The notes under the pieces: model-generated
What the model was told of the DNA's origin: nothing
Database searches by the model: none
The model's input: the letters and a program-made list of their open reading frames with translations, nothing else
Program-made: the position numbers and the translations under genes
Shown here: positions 23,920 to 31,473 of the stretch, one piece after another
Numbering within the stretch: position 1 is the stretch's first letter
Layout of the letters: every line of letters starts with the position of its first letter
Assembly (NCBI GenBank): GCA_050743125.1
Contig: JBOGEB010000025.1
Span: 1 to 31,473, forward strand
Length of the DNA stretch: 31,473 nucleotides
Direction: 5' to 3'
Origin: JBOGEB01 sp050743125
Lineage (GTDB): Bacteria > Actinomycetota > Nitriliruptoria > Euzebyales > Egibacteraceae

Positions 23920-25104
23920 TTATCGGTCAATGTCGCCGACGACGAAGAACACGCTGCCGAGGATCGCGATCATGTCCGGCACAAGCGCGCCCTCCAGCAG
24001 GTACGGGACCATCTGGATGTTGCTGAACGACGGCGTGCGCATCTTCAGCCGCCACGGGGTCTTCCTGCCGTCGCTCACGAGGTAGTAGCCGCCCTGGCCG
24101 AGGGGGTTCTCGGTGCGGACGTACACCTCGCCCTCAGGCGCCTTGACGGTCTTCGGCAGCTTCACGTTCACCGGGCCTGCCGGGATGTTGTCGAGCGCCT
24201 GCTCGACGATGTCGAGGCTCGCGACCATCCGCTCGAGCAGGCAGGTGAAGCGGTCGTAGCTGTCGCCCTGCGTGCCGAGCGGGACCCTGACGTCGACCTT
24301 GTCGTAGCGGCAGTACGGCTCCGTGACCCTGGCGTCCTCGGCTACACCCGATGCGTGCAAGGTCGGTCCGGACACGCCGTAGTCGAGCGCGACCTCGGGC
24401 GGGAGGATGCCGACGCGCTTCGTGCGCGCCTTGAAGATCTCGTTGCCCTCGAGCAGGTCGCGGTACTCGTGGGTGCGCACCCGGACGTTTGCGACCATCG
24501 CCCGGCTCGCCTTGCAGAAGCCGCGCGGGAGGTCCTCCTTCAGGCCACCGACCCGGTTGTAGGTGAAGTGGAGCCGGCCGCCGGTGGCCGACTCCATGAG
24601 GTTCTGGATGTCCTCGCGCTCGCGGAACGCGAAGAACACCGGGGTGATCGCGCCGAGCTCGAGACCGAACGAGCCGATGAACATCAGGTGGTTGAGTATC
24701 CGGTTCCACTCGGCCATGAGCACGCGGATCCACTGCGCGCGCTCGGGCACCTCGAGCTCCATCATCGTCTCGACCGCGATCGCGACGCCGAGCTCGTTGC
24801 AGAACGCCGACAGCCAGTCGTGCCGGTTGACGAGCGCGATGATCTGCCGGTAGTCCCGCGCCTCCGCGAGCTTCTCGAACCCGCGGTGCATGTAGCCGAT
24901 GACCGGCCTGGCCCTGATGATCTTCTCCCCGTCGAGGTCGATCACGACCCGCAGCACCCCGTGCGTTGCCGGGTGCTGCGGCCCGATGTTGAGGTTCATG
25001 TCCTGCGTGCGCAGGTCGCCCTCACCGCGGACCTCGACGAGCATCCCCTCGCCCGGCCCGCCGGCCAGCATTCCGACGCCGGGACGGGCGAGCGTCTCGT
25101 TCAT
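23920..25104 (-). CDS. nuoD: NADH-quinone oxidoreductase subunit D
   Basis: This 394-residue 49-kDa-type subunit forms the quinone head-group site with NuoB. GPQHPATHG holds the conserved quinone-site histidine (H44). The segment RHDWLSAFCNE (residues 94-104) aligns with RMDYLHSF of Thermus and RLDYVSMMCNE of mitochondria, so the quinone-binding Tyr is replaced by W97; the codon is TGG. The motifs ELGAITPVFFAFRERE and NRVGGLKEDLP are intact. The ATG overlaps the nuoC stop (ATGA). No [NiFe] ligand cysteine pairs are present, so it is not a hydrogenase subunit. Confidence 0.96.
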   Translation of the reverse strand: MNETLARPGVGMLAGGPGEGMLVEVRGEGDLRTQDMNLNIGPQHPATHGVLRVVIDLDGEKIIRARPVIGYMHRGFEKLAEARDYRQIIALVNRHDWLSAFCNELGVAIAVETMMELEVPERAQWIRVLMAEWNRILNHLMFIGSFGLELGAITPVFFAFREREDIQNLMESATGGRLHFTYNRVGGLKEDLPRGFCKASRAMVANVRVRTHEYRDLLEGNEIFKARTKRVGILPPEVALDYGVSGPTLHASGVAEDARVTEPYCRYDKVDVRVPLGTQGDSYDRFTCLLERMVASLDIVEQALDNIPAGPVNVKLPKTVKAPEGEVYVRTENPLGQGGYYLVSDGRKTPWRLKMRTPSFSNIQMVPYLLEGALVPDMIAILGSVFFVVGDIDR

Positions 25105-26012
25105 GTGGAGTCATCCTCCTGGACGGCCCCGGGTTCCGGCGGCGGCGCGCCGGTCGCGGCGGCGGCCTCGGCGGCGGGATCCTCGACCGGTTGTTCCTCG
25201 CCGGGCAGGTCGCCGGTCGCCCCGGCGGCGACGTCGCCCTGGACAGCACCGGCGGCGGCGTCCTTGGCGATCGCGGTACCAGCGATCTCAGCGGCGCCGA
25301 ACGGTTCGTCCTCCGGCAGGGTGACGGGCTCGGCCTCGGTGGAGGGAGACAGCCCCGCTGCAGCCGCTCGCTCGGCGGCCTTCTGCTTGCGCATCTCGGC
25401 GGCCTTGGCCTTGGCGCGCAGAGCTTTGGCCTTCGCGGTGGCGGCCTTGTCCTCGGCGGTGACCGACACCGCGCCCGTGGCGCCGGCGGCCGGCGCCTCA
25501 CCCGCCTCCTTGTGCTCTTCCGGCTCCTTCGCGCCCGGCCACGGCTTGGCCTCGCGGCTGGTCAGGAGGAAGTCCTTGCGCAGCGGGAAGCCCTCGAAGT
25601 TCTCGACGGTGAGGATGCGGGGCAGAAGCCCAGGGTGGCCGGTGAACTCGATGCCGAACATGTCGTACGCCTCGCGCTCGTGCCAGTCCGCGCCGCGGTA
25701 CACGCCCGTGAGCGTCGGGAGCTTCGGCGCCTCGCGACCGCCGGGCGCCAGCGCGCGGAGCGTGACGTGATGGCGGTGGCTGACCGAGTAGAGGTGGGTG
25801 ACGACGGAGAACCCGGCATCGCGCTCGTCCACCCCGGCCATGAAATCGAAGAAGTCGAACCACAGCGCGGAGTCCTCCTTGCAGACCCGCGCGGCGTCGG
25901 GCAGGGCGTCGGGCTCGACGGTAACGGTCAGCTGGCCGTACGCGACCTTCGTATCCGTAACCTTCTCACCCAGCGTGTCACGGAGGTAGTCCGCGAGCTC
26001 GGTTGGCGTCAT
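25101..26012 (-). CDS. nuoC: NADH-quinone oxidoreductase subunit C with long C-terminal tail
   Basis: This is the 30-kDa-type subunit of the peripheral arm. Residues 1-155 are the normal domain, with the signature GADWHEREAYDMFGIEF at 107-123 and FEGFPLRKDF. Residues 160-303 form an added tail rich in Ala, Glu, Lys and Pro. It has a basic helix RAKAKAAEMRKQKA (199-212), matched in NuoI, followed by an acidic stretch. The tail is probably disordered or helical and exposed. The gene lies 15 bases after nuoB and overlaps nuoD by four bases. Confidence 0.95.
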   Translation of the reverse strand: MTPTELADYLRDTLGEKVTDTKVAYGQLTVTVEPDALPDAARVCKEDSALWFDFFDFMAGVDERDAGFSVVTHLYSVSHRHHVTLRALAPGGREAPKLPTLTGVYRGADWHEREAYDMFGIEFTGHPGLLPRILTVENFEGFPLRKDFLLTSREAKPWPGAKEPEEHKEAGEAPAAGATGAVSVTAEDKAATAKAKALRAKAKAAEMRKQKAAERAAAAGLSPSTEAEPVTLPEDEPFGAAEIAGTAIAKDAAAGAVQGDVAAGATGDLPGEEQPVEDPAAEAAAATGAPPPEPGAVQEDDST

Positions 26013-26027
26013 CGGCGCGTCTGCTCG

Positions 26028-26576
26028 CTACATCGGGTCGTCGGCCGGGTGGCGGGTCGGGTCGCCGCCACCGACGACGATCGGGAGCCGGGCGGCGCGC
26101 TGGGCGTAGCGGTCCTTGAGCGACTCGCCCTGGATCATCTTCTGGAGGGTGACGATCCCGTCGAGCAGCGCCTCGGGGCGAGGGGGGCAGCCAGGAACGT
26201 AGACATCCACCGGGATGATCTGGTCCACGCCCTTGGTGACCGAGTAGCTGTCCCAGTACGGACCGCCGCAGTTGGAGCACGACCCGAAGCTGATCACGTA
26301 TTTCGGCTCCGCCATCTGGTCGTAGAGCCGCAGGATCGCCGGCGCCATCTTGTCGGTCAGCGTGCCGGCGACGACAAGCAGGTCGGCCTGTCGCGGCCCG
26401 TGCGCGAACGGGATCACGCCAAGGCGGATGAAGTCGTGACGCGACGCCGAGGTCGCGATGAACTCGATCGCGCAGCAGGCGAGGCCGAAATTGAACACCC
26501 ACAGGCTGTACTTGCGGCCCCAGTTGAGGACGAATTTGAGGGGCTGGGGAACGTCGACCTTGTCGATCAGACCCAC
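26028..26576 (-). CDS. nuoB: NADH-quinone oxidoreductase subunit B
   Basis: This 182-residue subunit carries cluster N2, the last iron-sulfur cluster before quinone. The four cysteine ligands are visible: C34 and C35 (GLACCAIEF), C100 (FGSCSNCGG) and C130 (VPGCPPRPE). The start is GTG at 26576, overlapping nuoA by 10 bases, with AAGGGC ahead. The open frame extends far upstream, but only as a shadow of nuoA. Confidence 0.97.
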   Translation of the reverse strand: MGLIDKVDVPQPLKFVLNWGRKYSLWVFNFGLACCAIEFIATSASRHDFIRLGVIPFAHGPRQADLLVVAGTLTDKMAPAILRLYDQMAEPKYVISFGSCSNCGGPYWDSYSVTKGVDQIIPVDVYVPGCPPRPEALLDGIVTLQKMIQGESLKDRYAQRAARLPIVVGGGDPTRHPADDPM

Positions 26577-26941
26577 TTCAGCACGCCCTTCTTGTACTCG
26601 TACGGCAACGTGATCGTCACGAAGAACAGGAAGACGAGCATGACCGCCAACATGAACACCTGCGGACCGCGGGTGGCGCCGAGCACGTTCGCCCACGGGA
26701 AGACGAACAGCGTCTCCACGTCGAACACGACGAACATGAAGGCGAACAGGTAGTAGCGGATATGCGTCTGGGACCAGCCAACCCCGACGGGATCGATGCC
26801 ACACTCATACGTCGTCAGCTTGGCCCCGTACGACTTCTTGGGGCTCACGAGCCGGTTCAGCGTGAATGCGACCGCCACGAGCGCGATCCCTGCGATCACG
26901 AGCGCGATGATCGTCCCGTAGGCCTGGTAGTACTCGGGCAT
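26567..26941 (-). CDS. nuoA: NADH-quinone oxidoreductase subunit A
   Basis: This 124-residue, three-helix membrane subunit is the first gene of the operon. The conserved TTYECGIDPVG loop (with the Cys near the quinone channel), RYYLFAFMFVVFDVETLFVF and the C-terminal helix are all present. The ATG at 26941 has AAGGAGGGGT directly upstream and starts MPEYYQAYG; the in-frame ATG at 26989 would add 16 unrelated residues. Confidence 0.97.
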   Translation of the reverse strand: MPEYYQAYGTIIALVIAGIALVAVAFTLNRLVSPKKSYGAKLTTYECGIDPVGVGWSQTHIRYYLFAFMFVVFDVETLFVFPWANVLGATRGPQVFMLAVMLVFLFFVTITLPYEYKKGVLKWV

Positions 26942-27164
26942 ACCCCTCCTTGACCACGTTGGGCAGGTCCGTTCCCACAGCCTAGTCATGAACGACCCGG
27001 GGAGCCGGACCCGGCGTCTGCCGGGGTCCTGACGTCGGCGTCAGTGTACGCCACCCCTGCGGGAAGGCTTCTCAGAACGACACCGGCCTGGGGACAAGAT
27101 CCCCGGAGGCCCAGTGGATCGTGGGGACGCGCACCGCTCTTCGCAGTGATGCAAGATTGGACGC
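26942..27164 (-). promoter_or_regulatory. Upstream region of the nuo operon
   Basis: All nuo genes read leftward from here, so the operon promoter should lie in this 223-base gap. On the minus strand TACACT and TAGGCT could be -10 boxes, but neither has a good -35 partner. A perfect palindromic stem CTGACG-TCGG-CGTCAG (27029-27044) and an imperfect GGACCCGGC/GCCGGGGTCC stem beside it could be operator sites. Confidence 0.35.
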
Positions 27165-27347
27165 ATGAAGCGCCTGCAGATCCTCATTGAGGAGGACCTT
27201 GACGGGGCCCTCACGCTCCAAGCCGCGGCGGGAGCACTCCTTCGTCGACGCCACGAGCTTCGTGACCATGCGCCGCCTGCGGATGATCAGGTATTGGCGT
27301 TCGACGGTGACTTCACCGCTGCGGGGTTCGTCGAGCTGCGGCCATAG
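27165..27347 (+). pseudogene. Decayed VapB-VapC toxin-antitoxin remnant
   Basis: The frame from 27165 begins MKRLQILIEEDLDGAL, like the N-terminus of a ribbon-helix-helix VapB antitoxin. About 60 bases later the +1 frame (around 27236-27285) reads HSFVDATSFVTMRRLRM, and the first frame then resumes as DQVLAFDGDFTAAGFVELRP. Those two pieces match the C-terminal end of a PIN-domain VapC toxin (the D.TSF..MRR motif and AFD.DF...GF). The middle of both genes is therefore missing, and at least two frameshifts separate the pieces. The 60-residue open frame is unlikely to be a functional protein. Confidence 0.65.
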
Positions 27348-27417
27348 GGCGGCGGTCGCGACCGGGGTTGACGGCGCCTTCTCGTCAAGAGCGACCCGGT
27401 GATCCGAGGCGCGAGCA

Positions 27418-28119
27418 TCAGGCAGGGCGGCGCATTGGCGCCCTGGCTGACTCCTCCAGGATTCCCGTCCGCTCGATGGCGCCCCGCAGGCACTGGAGGC
27501 AGCGCGCCCGCGTCGGGCCGATGCTGCCGACCGGCCTGCCCAGGATCGCGCTGACCTCTTCGTATGTTGGTGGCGGATCGGCCATGAGCATCCGCAGCAG
27601 GGTCCGGCAGTGCTCGGGAAGCGCATCCACGCGTGCCCAAAGCACACGGCCCATCTCGGCCGCGACCGCCTGAGTCTCCGCGCTGGGCTCGAGCCGATCG
27701 CCAGCTTCCAAACGCACGCCATCGTCGGTTGTATGCCCGTAAAAACGCTCTCGACCGGCTCGGCGCATCATCCGCAGGCACTCCCTGCGCGCAGTGGTTG
27801 CCAGCCACGCGCCCAGTGCCTCTGGCTCGCGGATCTGCCCCAGATGCTGGACCAGGCGTGCCCACGTGATCTGGAGAACGTCGGCGGCGTCGCTGTCGTT
27901 GAGTCGATACGCACGCACAACGCCCCACAACCGTCCGCTGTAGCGGGCCACGATCGCCTCCCAAGCGGCCTCGTCCCCCGCAGCGGCCGATTGCACAAGG
28001 TCGGCCATCCCGGTGGTGCGGCGCTTGCCGTCGTCACTCTCGCCTTCTCGCCTTGTGGCCCGTGCCTCGACGTCACGAACCGGGTCGGCCCCCCTCTTCT
28101 GCATCCCCTGTGCGGCCAT
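27418..28119 (-). CDS. ECF-type sigma-70 family RNA polymerase sigma factor (second)
   Basis: This 233-residue protein has region 2 at about residues 40-125 (DAADVLQITWARLVQHLGQI, GAWLATTARRECLRMMRRA) and region 4 at about 165-220 (YEEVSAILGRPVGSIGPTRA, RCLQCLRG). The start at 28119 has GGAGG seven bases upstream; a later ATG at 28008 would give the shorter, more usual N-terminus but has no ribosome site. It is a clear paralogue of the sigma gene at 5009. It lies 190 bases downstream of, and on the same strand as, the LuxR-type NB-ARC regulator. No anti-sigma gene is seen. Confidence 0.87.
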   Translation of the reverse strand: MAAQGMQKRGADPVRDVEARATRREGESDDGKRRTTGMADLVQSAAAGDEAAWEAIVARYSGRLWGVVRAYRLNDSDAADVLQITWARLVQHLGQIREPEALGAWLATTARRECLRMMRRAGRERFYGHTTDDGVRLEAGDRLEPSAETQAVAAEMGRVLWARVDALPEHCRTLLRMLMADPPPTYEEVSAILGRPVGSIGPTRARCLQCLRGAIERTGILEESARAPMRRPA

Positions 28120-28309
28120 TCGACCACCTCCTCACTGGGAAGAACGTCGCGCAGGCGAGGGGGTGGAACATCCGCCTCAGTGGCCTATTCCGGAGGATGC
28201 AGGTGGCGTATGTCAGCGCCGAGCCGGCGTAGAACAGCGGTCGAAACTCCCCAGGGCGGCGCTATGGAGCCGCCGACGAAGGCACACCAGGATGTGCGCT
28301 TCCGGCCGA

Positions 28310-31300
28310 CTACATGCCCTGGCGGGTCGCTTCGTGGCCGAGCTGCTTGCGGGAGGTGACGCCCAGCTTGTCGAACACGTGGGCCAGGTGGGTCTGGACG
28401 GTGCGGGGGGAGACGAACAGCCGCTCGCCGATCTCGCGGTTGGTCAGGCCCTCGGCCACCAGACGGACGATGTTGCGCTCCGCCTCGGTCAGGCTCGCCC
28501 AGCCGGTCGAGGGACGCTGGCGAGGGCCGCGACCTTTGGAGGCGTAGGCCACCGCCTCGGTCATCGACAGCGCTGCCCCGTGACCCCACGCGTCCGTGAA
28601 CTCCTCGGCGGAGAGTCCCTGCTGAGCCAGCGCGACGGCACGGTCGTAGTCGGGCTGCTCGACCGGAGGGCGGGGGCAGGCGTGCCCCTCACGGAGCGAC
28701 TGCGCTGCCCCGAGCAGGCGAGCCGCGTGCTCGCCGCGGCCCTGCTCAGCCGCAAGGCCGGCCAGCGCCTCCAGGGAGGCGACCACGCCGGGCAAGCGCC
28801 CGATCTCGGCGGAGAGCCTCAATGCCTCGTAGTGCGAAGCTGCGGCCCGCTGGTGGTCACCCTCTGCCCAGGCAAGGGCGCCGAGGCGATACAGCGATCG
28901 GGCGATGAGGTGCTTGGACCCACTGTCCCGAGCGAGCGCGAGCGCCTCGTCGAAGCGGGCGCGGGCGGCGGCCAGGTCACCGCGCCTCTGGGATACCTCA
29001 CCCAGGCTGAGGAGCAGAACGGCAACGTGGCGCCTGTTGCCCGCCGCCTGGGCCAGGGGCAGGGCCTCGGCGAACAGGTGGCTGGCGACGTCCAGGTCGC
29101 CCTCCGCCTGCGCGACTCTTCCCAGGAGGCCGAGCGTAACAGCGGTGATCAACGGGGATCCGCTCTCGCGGACAAGGGCCAAGCCTTCCTCGGCAAGGGC
29201 CCGTGCCCGGCGACGCTCACCCCGGATTCGTGCGAGCTCACCGAGGAAGACCAGCGCCACGCCCGTCCACAAGAGGTCGCCCAGCTCACGGGCGACCGCC
29301 AGGCCCTCCGCCAAGAGCGCCTCTGCCGAGCCGTGGTCGCGCTCCCACAGCGCGACCCAGCCGAGCCCGATCAGGCCGATGCGCAAACCCTGCTTGTCGT
29401 ACGCATCGCGGGCGACGACGAGACATTCCTCCAACGGTGGTCGTGCCGCCGCGTAATCACCGTGAAAGCACTCACTGAATCCCAACTGGCCGAGCGCGCC
29501 GGCCAGACACCACTTGTCGCCTGCCTGCCGGGCCAACGCCACGCTCTCCTGGAACAGCGGGCGGGCAGCGACGGTGTCCTGGAGCCCTACGCTTGCGCCC
29601 AGCAGGTACAGCGCCCGGGCGGCGCCCCGGGTGTCACCTACTTGCCGGGCAAGGGCAAGGCTCTCCTTCCCTGCGGCTAGCGCACCGTCAAGGTCACCGG
29701 CCAAGGCCGCCAGCCAGCCTGCGCCCCGCAACGCCTTGGCCCGCAGTGTTCTTGACGTGTCCGCGCTCGCCGACAGCGCTTGGTCGAGCCAGTCCCTGCC
29801 CTCGCTGAGGTGACCGCGCACCCACCAGAACATTGGCAATGCTGCGGCCAGCCGCACGGCTTGATCTCTGTGCCCACACGTCAGGCTCCACGCAAACGCG
29901 GCTCTGAGGTTGGCGTGCTCGACCTCAAGACGCTCGAGCCAGGCCGCCTGCTGGACTCCGGTCAGCTCCGGTTCGGCCTGCTCGGCCAGCCTGGCGTACC
30001 AGGACGCATGGCGCTCCCGGAACGCCTGCTCCTCGCCCGCCTCGGTGAGCTTGGCGGCGCCGTACTGGCGGATGCTCTCCAAGACTCGATAACGAGCCTG
30101 CGCTCCGGAGGTGTCAGAAACTGCCAATGACTTGGCTACCAGCCCGGCCAGAAGGTCAAGAACCCGGCGGGGCTCCAGGTCGCCTCCGGCGCAGACCTGC
30201 TCAGCGGCCTCGAGCGTGAAGCCTCCGGCGAACACCGACAACCGCCGCAGCAGCACCCGCTCAGGCTCCGAGAGCAGGTCGTAGCTCCACTCCAGGGCGG
30301 CCAGCAGCGTCTGCTGGCGCGGCAGGGCGGTGCGGCTGCCCCCGGTCAGCAGCGCGAACCGGTCGTCGAGGCGCGCCGCGATCTGGGCGGGTGTGAGCAC
30401 CGCGACCCGGCCGGCGGCCAGCTCGATCGCCAGGGGAATACCGTCCAGACGCCGGCAGATCTCGGCCACCTTCGGGGCCACCGCAGCAGTGAGCGCAAAG
30501 CCCGGCTCGGTCGCGGCGGCCCGCTCGACGAACAACCGCACCGCCTCATAGACCCCCAGCGCCTCGGGAGGGGACCCTTCGACAACCGCAGGCGCCGACA
30601 GCGGCGGCACCGGCCAGGCGACCTCACCGGCGAGGCCCAACGCCTCTCGGCTGGTGGCCAGGACGCGCAGGCCCGGGCACATGCGCAGCAGCGCCTCGGC
30701 CAGCGCCGCGACCGCGCTGATCACGTGCTCACAGTTGTCCAGCACCAAGAGCAGACGCCGACGGAGCAGGTGGCCGGCCAGGGTCTCGGCCAGGGGACGT
30801 CCGGGCTGCTCGCGCACGCCCAACGCCGCGGCCGCCGCCGCAGGCACCAAGCCGGGGTTGGCCACGGACGCCAACTCCACCAGCCAGGCTCCGTCGGCAT
30901 AACTCCCAGCAAGGCTGGCGGCCACCTCCAAGGCGAGGCGAGTCTTGCCCACTCCCGCCGTCCCGGTCAGGGTGACCAAGCGCGCGCCGCCAAGGAGCTT
31001 TGCCACCGCCGCCATCTCCCACTCCCGGCCAACGAAGCTGCTCAACGCCACAGGCAGGTTCTGCGTCACATCCCCGACGACAGCGGATGACGCGCCCTGG
31101 GAAAACTCGGGCTCAACCAGCTGAAAGACCTCCTTGACACCGAGATTTGCGCCCACCCCCGCGCCTGTCAACCCTTGGGCGCCCGACCCGGAACCCCATT
31201 GTCTGTGTGGCATCGAACGCCTGGACGACTGGGGCTCCCGACGCAGGTGGTCGGGAGGCTCATGCCGATGACGGCGGACAAGCGGTCGCTTCTCGGGCAT

Positions 31301-31405
31301 TGGCTCGCCCGGCTCACCGTGGATCCGCTCGACCCAACCGACCCAGCGAGGACCGCTACTCGGCAGCACCTGCCCCCGGGTCGGCCGGGCGGACGTGGCC
31401 ACCAT
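28310..31405 (-). CDS. NB-ARC-type ATPase/TPR regulator with C-terminal LuxR HTH
   Basis: This large STAND-type transcription regulator has up to 1031 residues. The ATPase starts at FVGRE (124-128), with Walker A GTAGVGKT (148-155), Walker B-like LLLVLDNCEH and the TSRE sensor. A long TPR-like helical part follows, and residues 972-1031 are a LuxR/GerE helix-turn-helix (LTEAERNIVRLVAEGLTNRE and on through VSPRTVQTHL). The start is uncertain: ATGs at 31405, 31300 and 31213 all lack a good ribosome site, and the first 85 residues look non-coding. The segment EVFQLVEPEF before the ATPase is typical of the junction after a class III nucleotide cyclase domain, so the N-terminus may be truncated. 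It resembles the SARP regulator at 1556-4777 in its ATPase and TPR parts. Confidence 0.88.
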   Translation of the reverse strand: MVATSARPTRGQVLPSSGPRWVGWVERIHGEPGEPMPEKRPLVRRHRHEPPDHLRREPQSSRRSMPHRQWGSGSGAQGLTGAGVGANLGVKEVFQLVEPEFSQGASSAVVGDVTQNLPVALSSFVGREWEMAAVAKLLGGARLVTLTGTAGVGKTRLALEVAASLAGSYADGAWLVELASVANPGLVPAAAAAALGVREQPGRPLAETLAGHLLRRRLLLVLDNCEHVISAVAALAEALLRMCPGLRVLATSREALGLAGEVAWPVPPLSAPAVVEGSPPEALGVYEAVRLFVERAAATEPGFALTAAVAPKVAEICRRLDGIPLAIELAAGRVAVLTPAQIAARLDDRFALLTGGSRTALPRQQTLLAALEWSYDLLSEPERVLLRRLSVFAGGFTLEAAEQVCAGGDLEPRRVLDLLAGLVAKSLAVSDTSGAQARYRVLESIRQYGAAKLTEAGEEQAFRERHASWYARLAEQAEPELTGVQQAAWLERLEVEHANLRAAFAWSLTCGHRDQAVRLAAALPMFWWVRGHLSEGRDWLDQALSASADTSRTLRAKALRGAGWLAALAGDLDGALAAGKESLALARQVGDTRGAARALYLLGASVGLQDTVAARPLFQESVALARQAGDKWCLAGALGQLGFSECFHGDYAAARPPLEECLVVARDAYDKQGLRIGLIGLGWVALWERDHGSAEALLAEGLAVARELGDLLWTGVALVFLGELARIRGERRRARALAEEGLALVRESGSPLITAVTLGLLGRVAQAEGDLDVASHLFAEALPLAQAAGNRRHVAVLLLSLGEVSQRRGDLAAARARFDEALALARDSGSKHLIARSLYRLGALAWAEGDHQRAAASHYEALRLSAEIGRLPGVVASLEALAGLAAEQGRGEHAARLLGAAQSLREGHACPRPPVEQPDYDRAVALAQQGLSAEEFTDAWGHGAALSMTEAVAYASKGRGPRQRPSTGWASLTEAERNIVRLVAEGLTNREIGERLFVSPRTVQTHLAHVFDKLGVTSRKQLGHEATRQGM

Positions 31406-31473
31406 GCAGGAGCTGACGTTGCTGGAGCAGCGGCTCGATCACCGGATCGAAGCGGCGAAGTGGGAGGGCATCG

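Noticed and set aside
23920..25104. Group 4 [NiFe] hydrogenase large subunit instead of NuoD
   Set aside because: The paired CxxC nickel ligands at the N- and C-termini are missing, and nuoA, J and K accompany it.
23221..25770. Plus-strand open frame of about 849 codons
   Set aside because: It is antisense to nuoH, nuoD and nuoC, with shadow-type composition.
31404..31473. Plus-strand frame MQELTLLEQRLDHRIEAAKW running off the window
   Set aside because: It could be the start of a coiled-coil protein gene, but only 23 codons are visible and the ribosome site is weak, so it cannot be supported.

Overview
The window is GC-rich, densely coded DNA that most resembles an actinobacterium. The evidence is a fused MoeB/rhodanese (MoeZ-type) protein, an AfsR/SARP-type regulator, GTG starts, ATGA-type gene overlaps and an 11-gene nuo cluster like the second nuo cluster I recall from Streptomyces. 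A deep branch such as Thermoleophilia is possible, but this is inference; there is no rRNA in the window.

Layout. 1-1327: a MoeZ-type sulfurtransferase, with a dispersed repeat at its 3' end. 1556-7545: a SARP-NB-ARC-TPR regulator, divergent from an ECF-type sigma factor, and a TPR protein convergent with that sigma gene. 7786-9682: two overlapping bacterial PH-domain membrane protein genes. 9766-9847: tRNA-Tyr. 10034-11636: yajQ and htpX, convergent, separated by a CTAG-bounded inverted-repeat element related to the repeat at position 35. 11637-15710: accessory DNA with a LysE-family remnant, a large secreted beta-propeller/Calx-beta protein with a long structured 5' leader and a good promoter, a truncated IS21-type istA, and a 22-bp perfect inverted repeat. 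15711-26941: an uninterrupted minus-strand nuoABCDHIJKLMN operon. 27165-27347: a decayed vapBC remnant. 27418-31405: a second ECF-type sigma factor and a second NB-ARC-TPR regulator, this one ending in a LuxR HTH.

How the genes fit together. The nuo operon encodes the quinone-reducing, proton-pumping core of complex I, but has no nuoEFG (the NADH dehydrogenase module): nuoD and nuoH are directly adjacent. Its NuoD has Trp where classical complex I has the quinone-site Tyr. NuoC and NuoI both carry long Ala/Lys-rich C-terminal tails sharing an 11/14-identical basic motif. The complex probably takes electrons from something other than NADH through NuoEFG, possibly a ferredoxin; that is inference. 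Hairpin repeats sit in the two widest gaps of the operon. Two related sigma/NB-ARC-TPR regulator pairs lie on either side of the central region and look like a duplicated regulatory module.

I found no phage, CRISPR array or clear defence system. The best leads are the unusual nuo subunits, the CTAG-targeted repeat that abuts stop codons, and the paired sigma/STAND-ATPase regulators.
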